From the NCBI RefSeq assembly GCF_000146165.2, contig NC_004347.2, positions 1,364,001-1,428,000 on the forward strand: a stretch of DNA of 64,000 nucleotides, written 5' to 3'. The DNA is from Shewanella oneidensis MR-1 (GTDB lineage Bacteria; Pseudomonadota; Gammaproteobacteria; Enterobacterales; Shewanellaceae). Each line of letters opens with the position of its first letter. Positions within the stretch are counted from its first letter, which is position 1. Below are positions 58,956 through 64,000 of the stretch, in pieces. The position numbers were made by a program, and so were the translations under genes. The notes under the pieces are model-generated. The model ran no database searches, was not told the origin of the DNA, and worked only from the letters and a program-made list of their open reading frames with translations.

Positions 58956-60971
58956 TTAGCGATACAGCTCCCTGACAACTTCGCCCATAAGCGCAAGTGA
59001 ATGATGGGCTTTGTCCTCTTCGAGGGCGTAATTAAGCACTATGCCATCAGCTTTTAACTGCTTAATACCTTGGGTTTGCAGCACCAATGCATCTTCGTTA
59101 ATGGCATAACAAGGATTAATCACAATCGGTAAGTGGCTATTTGCCTTGATTAGAATAAGACTTGCTAAGTCCAAGGTGGGTAAATTGGCATTGTTGTAGG
59201 TACGAATGCCCGAGTCACATAGTATAAGTTGTTGGTTACCTTGGCTTAAAATGGTTTCCGTTGCCGCCAAAAACTCCTCGTAACTGGCCATATCGTTGCG
59301 CTCAAGGAATAATGGTATGGGTAGCGTCCCAGCCTGAGTCAGCAAGGCCTGATTAAACATCTGCTTACCGGTTAAGAACAACATATCGGCATGCTCAGTT
59401 GCCAGCGGCATATCCGCCGCTTGCTCGATGGCAATCACACAAAGCAAATCATATTGGTGCAGCGTCTGTCGCAGCTTAGGGATGATTGCTTCTTTCGATG
59501 CAAGTTGCTGGCATCCTTCTAAAATCACCGCTTGGAAGCCTACTTCTTTCAGTTGTTTGATTTTGTGCTCAAACGCGGATAAGGCAATATGTGCCGCAGC
59601 GTGCGATGACTCTAAATGCAACAGGCTTTTACTCAGAGTGACCTTGGCAATGGCACCAATATGCCCTGCGCCAATGGTAAAAGGGCCGCAGTGAATTTCA
59701 CTCGCCTGTGCTTTATAAGCCTTACTGTAACGATAGGGAGACTGCTTAGTGCTTACTTCACTTAATACTTCGGCTTTAGAGGTATTAGGTTCAATTAGTA
59801 ATTGGCTGTTGCTGAGCTGTGTTGGTGTTACCGTTTCGCAGGGGTAACAACCTAACACTTTGATAAAACGCGTGATCCTTTCTAGCTGTTTGAGCCCTTG
59901 CTGCATCGCTTCGCTGGAGATATTGGCATCGATATCCAGATAAAACATTTCTTCCCACGGTGTGCCAGGGATTGGGCGGGATTCGAGTTTACTCATATTC
60001 AGCTGATGCGCTTTAAGTACCAATAGGGCTTCAACCAACGCCCCCGCCTTTTGGCCAGTGGCCATAATTAGGGTGGTTTTGGCGGGCAGTTGTTCAGGAA
60101 CGGCAACGGCTTTACGAGCCACAACAATAAAGCGACTTTGGTTAATTTTTTGGTTGGCAAGGCCTGACTCAATCGACTCGAGTTGGTACAGCGCGCCACC
60201 CTCTGCGCTGCCAATCGCGGCGGCGCTATTATCGGGAGATTGGTTTACCTTTTCCATCGCTTCAGCGCTACTTGAGCAATATTCTAGCCTTAAGGCTTTG
60301 TGTTGACTGAGATAGCGGCTGCACTGACTGATGGGCTGCGGATGGGCGTAGACGGTTTTAATCTCACTGAGTTTGCTGCCGGGTTTACCTAATAGACAAT
60401 GACTCACTTCGATAGTCGTCTCGCCCACGATGGATAGACTGGTATGTTGGAGTACGTCATACACTTCGTTGATTGAACCCGATGAGGTATTTTCAATTGG
60501 CAAAAAGCCATAGTCGGCGTGTCCTGATTCAACGGCTTGGACAATTTCATCGAAACTTTGGCAGCCTAAATCGAGCATCTCAACCTGACGACGTTGACAG
60601 TAGCGAGAAGCGGCAAGGTAAGAATACGAACCTCGGGCACCGAGGTAGGCGATACAATACTGTTGTTTTTGCGTTTCAGGGTTAGCACGGCCGTGAAGAT
60701 AAGCCTGTTGATTCAGTACCGAGTCTTCGATAATGCTTTGATACAGCGAGATAACATAATGGGCGTCTAAGCCTTTTTCCCGCCCTGCAGTCACTAATCT
60801 TGCTAGTAGTTCTTTTTCCCTTTGGGTGTCGCGAATGGGTCTAACATCAACCTCTTTACTGCGCGCCACTTCAAGGCTTAGACGGCGACGTTCGGCGAGT
60901 AATGAGAGAAGATCATTGTCGAGCTGGGTAATTTGTTCTCGAGTGTGATTTAAAGGCTGTGGTTTTTGCAT
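58956..60971 (-). CDS. pheA: Chorismate mutase/prephenate dehydratase with extra DAHP-synthase-like C-terminal domain
   Basis: PheA makes phenylpyruvate from chorismate. Residues about 5-95 form the AroQ mutase (ITQLDNDLLSLLAERRRLSL), about 105-290 the prephenate dehydratase (YLGARGSYSYLAASRY, LPIENTSSGSI), and about 298-380 the ACT regulatory domain with GALV (310-313) and ESRP (330-333), the phenylalanine-binding motifs. Where E. coli PheA ends at 386 residues, this one continues to 671. Residues 425-671 resemble a type I-beta DAHP synthase (GNQQLILCDSGIRTYNNANL, TLDLASLILIKANSHLPIVI) but the metal ligands are replaced. GAGG precedes the ATG. An attenuator lies upstream. Confidence 0.95.
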   Translation of the reverse strand: MQKPQPLNHTREQITQLDNDLLSLLAERRRLSLEVARSKEVDVRPIRDTQREKELLARLVTAGREKGLDAHYVISLYQSIIEDSVLNQQAYLHGRANPETQKQQYCIAYLGARGSYSYLAASRYCQRRQVEMLDLGCQSFDEIVQAVESGHADYGFLPIENTSSGSINEVYDVLQHTSLSIVGETTIEVSHCLLGKPGSKLSEIKTVYAHPQPISQCSRYLSQHKALRLEYCSSSAEAMEKVNQSPDNSAAAIGSAEGGALYQLESIESGLANQKINQSRFIVVARKAVAVPEQLPAKTTLIMATGQKAGALVEALLVLKAHQLNMSKLESRPIPGTPWEEMFYLDIDANISSEAMQQGLKQLERITRFIKVLGCYPCETVTPTQLSNSQLLIEPNTSKAEVLSEVSTKQSPYRYSKAYKAQASEIHCGPFTIGAGHIGAIAKVTLSKSLLHLESSHAAAHIALSAFEHKIKQLKEVGFQAVILEGCQQLASKEAIIPKLRQTLHQYDLLCVIAIEQAADMPLATEHADMLFLTGKQMFNQALLTQAGTLPIPLFLERNDMASYEEFLAATETILSQGNQQLILCDSGIRTYNNANLPTLDLASLILIKANSHLPIVINPCYAINEDALVLQTQGIKQLKADGIVLNYALEEDKAHHSLALMGEVVRELYR

Positions 60972-61012
60972 TCTGACCTCATTTATCGCCGGATTCTCAA
61001 GCGTTTAAGACG

Positions 61013-61037
61013 AAAAAGCCTCCCAGTGGGAGGCTTT
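61013..61037 (-). terminator. pheA attenuator terminator
   Basis: On the reverse strand AAAGCCTCCC, loop ACT and GGGAGGCTTTTT form an intrinsic terminator between pheL and pheA. GGAGGC just after the pheL stop can instead pair with GCCTCC of this stem (with GGATTTAC also pairing to GTAAAAATCC), giving an antiterminator. Confidence 0.88.
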
Positions 61038-61040
61038 GGA

Positions 61041-61103
61041 TTTTTACTTTCGTTTTTACACAGTAAATCCGCCTCCTAGAGTGGGGGTGTAAAAAAGAAA
61101 GTA
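61041..61103 (-). promoter_or_regulatory. Attenuator protector and antiterminator segments
   Basis: The Phe-codon run of pheL (TTTTTACTTTCTTTTTTACA) is almost fully complementary to TGTAAAAACGAAAGTAAAAA downstream (plus-strand 61042-61061). This protector stem would hide the segment needed for the antiterminator. A ribosome stalled on Phe codons breaks it and frees GGAGGC (plus-strand 61071-61076); a ribosome reaching the stop codon covers GGAGGC and favours termination. Confidence 0.75.
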
Positions 61104-61129
61104 AAAAACGCTAGGGTATTTGTTTTCAT
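61076..61129 (-). CDS. pheL: pheA leader peptide
   Basis: The leader encodes the 17-residue peptide MKTNTLAFFTFFFTPPL, with five Phe codons in a row of six positions. This is the same design as E. coli PheL. Its stop is 39 bases before the attenuator hairpin. The ribosome site is poor, and the presumed promoter would put the mRNA start only a few bases before the ATG. Confidence 0.88.
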   Translation of the reverse strand: MKTNTLAFFTFFFTPPL

Positions 61130-61137
61130 AGGGTCTA

Positions 61138-61166
61138 AAACTAAAGGGCGAGGGCGTGGCTGTCAA
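61138..61166 (-). promoter_or_regulatory. Likely pheL-pheA promoter
   Basis: On the reverse strand TTGACA (61166-61161) and TAGTTT (61143-61138) are separated by 17 bases. The -35 box is perfect. The start would lie within about seven bases of the pheL ATG. Confidence 0.6.
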
Positions 61167-61296
61167 TCAAAAATTATTCAATAGCGGTATTCTTTCACAT
61201 CTAGGTTGTTGTTAACTCACCTCACGAAATCATATAGAATCAACAGATAGTTAATAACATTAGTCTCAGTGGCATTTCGCTTTCTTTGCGGCATAA

Positions 61297-61326
61297 AAAA
61301 GGCGAAGAAATGATTCTTCGCCTTTT
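61297..61326. terminator. Terminator after pepA
   Basis: AAAAGGCGAAGAA (61297-61309), loop ATGA, and TTCTTCGCCTTTT (61314-61326) form a stem with T-runs in both directions. It lies 16 bases past the pepA stop on the reverse strand and insulates pheL-pheA from pepA. Confidence 0.88.
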
Positions 61327-61341
61327 CAGTCTTGTTAGGGA

Positions 61342-62850
61342 TTATTCGCCTAATTCGACGCCAGCACGGTTGATCAGGAACTGAGTCAAAATTGGCACAG
61401 GGCGGCCGGTTGAGCCTTTATTCGCACCGCTATTCCACGCCGTACCTGCTACATCTAAGTGAGCCCAGTTGTACTTTTTCGCGAAACGCGACAGGAAACA
61501 AGCTGCAGTAATCGCACCGGCTGGACGACCACCTAAGTTGGTCATATCCGCAAATGGGCTATCGAGCATATCTTGGTACTCATCCCACAGTGGCATGCGC
61601 CATGCGCGGTCACCACTTTGCTCACCTGCATTGAGTAGCTCATGGGCGAGTGGATTGTGCGATGAGAACAAACCAGAAGCATGTTTTCCTAAGGCAATCA
61701 CACAGGCACCAGTGAGTGTTGCGGTGTCGATCACCAGTTCAGGGTCGAAACGTTCAACATAGGTTAACACGTCACACAGTACCAAACGGCCTTCGGCGTC
61801 GGTGTTGAGTACTTCAACGGTTTGCCCCGACAGGGTGGTTAAAATGTCACCTGGGCGGTAAGCATTACCCGATGGCATGTTTTCACAGCCTGCGAGAATA
61901 CCGACGACGTTGATAGGTAGCTTCATTTCACAAATGGCTTTCATGGTGCCGATAACACCTGCAGCGCCACCCATGTCGTATTTCATTTCGTCCATGGCTT
62001 CGCCTGGCTTTAACGAAATACCGCCAGAGTCGAAGGTCAATCCTTTACCAATCAATACGATAGGTTTTTCAGTGCTGTCAACAGCACCCTTGTATTCCAT
62101 TACTGTCATAATGGATTCATTGGCGCTGGCGCGTCCTACTGCAAGGTAGGAGTTCATGCCGAGTTTCGCCATTTGTTCTTCACCTACAGTTGATACATGC
62201 AGGTTTTCATGAATTTCAGCTAATTGGCGAGCTTGAGAGGCTAAATAGGCGGGGTTACAAATATTTGGCGGCATATTAGCCACATCGCGACATAAATGCA
62301 TACCTGAAGAAACCGCCATACCATGCTCAATCGCGCGCTCACCTAAGGTCAACTCACGGCGTGTGGGTACATTAAATACCAACTTACGCAGTGGACGACG
62401 GGTTTCACCTTTACGGGTTTTGAGGGCGTCGAAGCAGTATAAACTGCTATTGGTGGTTTCTACTGCTTGGCGAACTTTCCAATAGGTATCGCGACCTTTC
62501 ACGTGTAACTCGGTTAAGAAGCATACGGCTTCCATTGAACCTGTTTCATTTAAGGTGTTGATGGTTTTAGTGATGATCTGCTTGTACTGGCGTTCGTCTA
62601 GTTCTCGTTCTTTGCCACAACCGACTAACAGCACTCGTTCACTCAATACATTAGGAACGTGGTGCAGTAATAACATCTGCCCAGGCTTTCCTTCTAAATC
62701 GCCGCGACGCAGTAGATTACTGATATAACCTTCGCTAATCTTGTCTAATTGCTCGGCGATACCGGATAGACGGCGGGGTTCATAAACACCGACAACGATG
62801 CAGGCTGAGCGTTGTTTTTCGGGGCTACCGCTCTTTACGCTAAACTCCAT
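61342..62850 (-). CDS. pepA: Leucyl aminopeptidase
   Basis: PepA is a hexameric dizinc/manganese aminopeptidase; in E. coli it also binds DNA for Xer recombination and for carAB control. The 502-residue protein has [15 protein letters not shown] with the metal-binding Asp and Lys, and the signature [14 protein letters not shown]. The ATG at 62850 has AGGAG upstream; a GTG at 62856 is in frame. It diverges from lptF, as in many gamma-proteobacteria. Confidence 0.97.
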   Translation of the reverse strand: MEFSVKSGSPEKQRSACIVVGVYEPRRLSGIAEQLDKISEGYISNLLRRGDLEGKPGQMLLLHHVPNVLSERVLLVGCGKERELDERQYKQIITKTINTLNETGSMEAVCFLTELHVKGRDTYWKVRQAVETTNSSLYCFDALKTRKGETRRPLRKLVFNVPTRRELTLGERAIEHGMAVSSGMHLCRDVANMPPNICNPAYLASQARQLAEIHENLHVSTVGEEQMAKLGMNSYLAVGRASANESIMTVMEYKGAVDSTEKPIVLIGKGLTFDSGGISLKPGEAMDEMKYDMGGAAGVIGTMKAICEMKLPINVVGILAGCENMPSGNAYRPGDILTTLSGQTVEVLNTDAEGRLVLCDVLTYVERFDPELVIDTATLTGACVIALGKHASGLFSSHNPLAHELLNAGEQSGDRAWRMPLWDEYQDMLDSPFADMTNLGGRPAGAITAACFLSRFAKKYNWAHLDVAGTAWNSGANKGSTGRPVPILTQFLINRAGVELGE

Positions 62851-63105
62851 GAGCACTCCTAGATTCTTAAAGACAAATTTTTATATTTATTGGATAATGT
62901 CTGCTTGTCCCGAAAAGGGCCTAAGTTATTACTCCAAAGGTGATTTATTCTCGGCACTTGAGTCACGTTTTTGTGAAAAAGCCGTGACATTTAATGTAAG
63001 CCAGGAACCCCTGAAGTTGGTCAGAAAACTACCAAAAGTAAACAGTTTACATGAAAGTTAGTCTGTTACCAGCAAAAAGATAAGTTTAGAGACCGGATCC
63101 TACCT

Positions 63106-64000
63106 GTGATTGTATTTAGATACCTTATTCGAGAAGTTTTAAAAGCGCAAATTGCAGTACTTTTTGTACTGTTAACTATTTTTATTAGCCAGCATTTCGT
63201 GCGCATATTAGCCGATGCCTCAGACGGTGAATTTCCCGCTTCTCTGATTGCGACCTTGATAGGTCTCAACTTACCTTATCTCGTTGTTCTGGTTTTACCT
63301 TTAAGCTTATTCCTTGGGATTTTGATGGCCCATGGTCGCATGTATGCCGAGAATGAAATGGTCATTCTGCACGGTGTCGGCGTGAGTGAATGGTATGTTA
63401 CCCGAGTGACCTTAATTCTTGCCGTTATTAACATGCTGTTTACGGGGTATTTGTCCCTCTATGTCGCGCCTTGGGCGGAAGAACAGCAAAACCAAGTGCT
63501 CGAGAAAGCCCAATCTGAAGCCGGGCTTGCCGCGCTTGTGCAAGGGCGTTTTCAGGCCAGTCCCAACGGCCGTGCAGTACTGTTTGTCGAGCGCATTGGT
63601 AAGGATAACGAGCTTGAGAAAGTGTTCGTGGCCCAACTCCCCGATCCAAATGATGAAATAGGCTTAACCAATGTGGTTGTGGCTAAGGGGGGCCGCGTGA
63701 TTGAAGATCAAAACGGTTCGCAACAGCTACAACTCAATGATGGGGTGCGCTATCAGGGCAGCCCACAACAGAAAGACTACCAAATGATTGAGTTTGGTGG
63801 TTATAAGATGCAAATCAAAGAACAACAGGTTGATGAACGTCGTCGTAAGCTTTCGGCTTTACCCTTAGGCGAATTATTGAAAATTGACGGTCCAGAGGCC
63901 GTGGCCGAATTCCATTGGCGTCTTGCAATTCCGCTAGCGATTCCCATTATGACCTTAATTGCAGTACCTTTGGCTCGGGTCAATGTGCGCCAAGGGAAAT
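63106..64000 (+). CDS. lptF: LPS export permease LptF, C-terminus cut by window edge
   Basis: LptF, with LptG and LptB, pulls lipopolysaccharide from the inner membrane to the LptC-LptA bridge. About 298 codons are visible. They start with a GTG (MIVFRYLIREVLKAQIAVLF) and show membrane helices at about 15-35, 50-75 and 100-120. The periplasmic beta-jellyroll follows (QGRFQASPNGRAVLFVERIG), and the next helix pair begins at LAIPLAIPIMTLIAVPLARV. The ribosome site is poor. It diverges from pepA across 255 bases that hold both promoters. Confidence 0.93.
   Translation, partial: MIVFRYLIREVLKAQIAVLFVLLTIFISQHFVRILADASDGEFPASLIATLIGLNLPYLVVLVLPLSLFLGILMAHGRMYAENEMVILHGVGVSEWYVTRVTLILAVINMLFTGYLSLYVAPWAEEQQNQVLEKAQSEAGLAALVQGRFQASPNGRAVLFVERIGKDNELEKVFVAQLPDPNDEIGLTNVVVAKGGRVIEDQNGSQQLQLNDGVRYQGSPQQKDYQMIEFGGYKMQIKEQQVDERRRKLSALPLGELLKIDGPEAVAEFHWRLAIPLAIPIMTLIAVPLARVNVRQGK

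Overview
The window looks like a chromosomal core region of a Shewanella species close to the S. oneidensis group. The basis is gene order and protein sequence recalled from memory, not a search. Examples are gltBD next to a radical SAM gene, an orphan HPt gene, oxyR and a class III adenylate cyclase gene, followed by mutH/rppH, ptsP-lgt-thyA, nhaA-nhaR, nadB/rpoE-rseABC-lepA-lepB-rnc-era-recO-pdxJ-acpS, ffh, rpsP-rimM-trmD-rplS, aroF-tyrA, hcp-hcr and pheA. I saw no prophage, no transposase gene, no CRISPR array, no tRNA and no rRNA.

Layout. 1-4531: a secreted S9 peptidase gene, cut by the left edge, diverges from a CadC-type membrane transcriptional regulator. 4549-8398: anmK and an M23 peptidoglycan endopeptidase diverge from tyrS. 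8399-8836: a MITE-like repeat that seems to have landed in a stem-loop after tyrS. 8837-12669: leftward small periplasmic and membrane genes ending upstream in mtnN; mtnN, a CobD/CbiB-family gene, a DUF2721 gene, a TRIC-channel gene and an NTF2-like gene look like one operon. 12937-18798: gltBD. 19385-23884: radical SAM, hptA, oxyR, cyaC and mutH. 23885-24574: a long intergenic stretch with DnaA-box-like sites. 24575-33314: rppH, ptsP, a TauE-family gene, lgt, thyA, nhaA, nhaR, sdhE and ygfX. 33396-44586: nadB diverging from the sigma-E operon, then lepA, lepB, rnc, era, recO, pdxJ and acpS. 44757-51388: an Mpo1-like gene, corB-type and ypjD genes diverging from ffh, then the rpsP operon. 51685-60971: aroF-tyrA, hcp-hcr, a small membrane gene, a CPA1 antiporter gene and the convergent pheA. 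61076-64000: the pheL attenuator, pepA and the start of lptF.

How the genes work together. Several blocks are functional units: aromatic amino acid synthesis (aroF, tyrA, pheL-pheA), nitric oxide/hydroxylamine defence (hcp-hcr), the envelope stress regulator and its anti-sigma factors (rpoE-rseABC), ribosome and tRNA maturation (rpsP-rimM-trmD-rplS, era, rnc), protein export (ffh, lepB, lgt), sodium/pH homeostasis (nhaA-nhaR, an NhaP-type antiporter) and redox signalling (hptA, oxyR).

Most interesting points. PheA carries an extra C-terminal domain of about 250 residues that looks like a DAHP synthase with its metal ligands gone. A complete phenylalanine attenuator can be read upstream of pheA. 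The MITE-like element interrupts an otherwise perfect 11-bp inverted repeat after tyrS with a TA duplication. The mutH-rppH spacer holds several sequences matching E. coli oriC DnaA boxes. A pair of perfect palindromes sits on the gltB promoter. I did not find evidence for a wholly new multi-gene system.
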